Below, piece after piece: positions 5,343 to 5,455 of a DNA stretch of 5,455 nucleotides. Source of the stretch: Actinomycetota bacterium (GTDB lineage Bacteria > Actinomycetota > Coriobacteriia > Coriobacteriales > RUG844); the NCBI GenBank assembly GCA_013335845.1, contig JAAXUU010000114.1, positions 1 to 5,455 on the forward strand. The letters run 5' to 3'. A model generated the notes under the pieces. That model saw only the letters and a list, made by a program, of their open reading frames with translations. It had not been told where the DNA came from and ran no database searches. Every line of letters starts with the position of its first letter. Position 1 is the first letter of the stretch. The position numbers were made by a program, and so were the translations under genes.

Positions 5343-5455
5343 CTACGAAAGCGCTCTTTCGGCTGCAGCCTTTCCTGCAACGCGCCCAAAGGTGAGTGCG
5401 CGCCCGTGGGACAGACCGGCGAGAACGATAGGATAGTCATTAAAGAAGAAGCTTC
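5343..5455 (-). CDS. FAD-binding fumarate-reductase-like flavoprotein, C-terminal tail only
   Basis: Only the last 36 codons are in the window, ending at TAG 5343-5345. The tail contains YPIVLAGLSHGRALTFGRVAGKAAAE, split here as YPIVLAGLSHGRAL and TFGRVAGKAAAERA. This resembles the end of the FAD domain in fumarate reductase, flavocytochrome c and urocanate-reductase-like proteins, where G-x-A-x-x-F/G-R-x-A-G-x-x-A-A closes the FAD site. Such flavoproteins are abundant in Eggerthellaceae and related anaerobes. The substrate cannot be told from the tail. It reads in the same direction as the Rieske gene, but a strong terminator separates them. Confidence 0.7.
   Translation of the reverse strand, partial: SFFFNDYPIVLAGLSHGRALTFGRVAGKAAAERALS

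Noticed and set aside
1..5455. CRISPR arrays, insertion sequences, tRNA or rRNA genes, phage defence module
   Set aside because: No repeat-spacer pattern, transposase, terminal inverted repeats, tRNA-like fold or recognised defence gene was seen on either strand.

Overview
The window reads as ordinary bacterial chromosome of moderate GC content with compact, Shine-Dalgarno-led genes. The best, still tentative, guess is an anaerobic actinobacterium of the Coriobacteriia/Eggerthellaceae type. This rests on the C-terminal tail of a fumarate-reductase-like FAD flavoprotein at the right edge, a twin-arginine (Tat) leader on one small protein, and a stand-alone Rieske protein. No mobile element, CRISPR array, tRNA or rRNA is visible.

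Plus strand, 3-3326: a DUF3825-family protein, probably cut at its 5' end by the window edge, is followed by a 98-base gap. The gap carries a TATAAT box and leads into a two-gene ABC-2 exporter cassette. The ATPase (1361-2149) and permease (2142-3326) overlap by 8 bases and have no regulator gene or accessory gene beside them. The cargo cannot be read from sequence.

Minus strand, 5001 down to 3352: three small genes read in the same direction. In transcription order they are a Rieske [2Fe-2S] ferredoxin-like protein (5001-4672), a membrane-anchored serine alpha/beta hydrolase (4622-3885) and a Tat-leader HIRAN-domain protein (3794-3352). They may be partly co-transcribed, but each gap also contains a plausible extended -10 element. 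They converge on the ABC operon, with only 25 bases between the permease stop and the restored HIRAN stop.

The most interesting feature is the HIRAN gene. Its reading frame breaks two thirds of the way along (3474-3480), and the missing conserved C-terminal half of the domain continues intact in the -1 frame to a stop at 3352. The break lies exactly on a C CCA AAG heptamer, which fits the X XXY YYZ pattern for -1 ribosomal slippage. It is equally explained by loss of one C from a five-C run, either as a real mutation or as a base-calling error.

Right edge, 5002-5455: a 341-base gene-free stretch holds the Rieske promoter candidate, one RNA-type hairpin and a strong minus-strand terminator (5220-5266). 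The terminator ends the flavoprotein gene whose last 36 codons lie at 5343-5455. I see no convincing new multi-gene system here; the broken or recoded HIRAN gene and its odd export signal are the leads most worth following.
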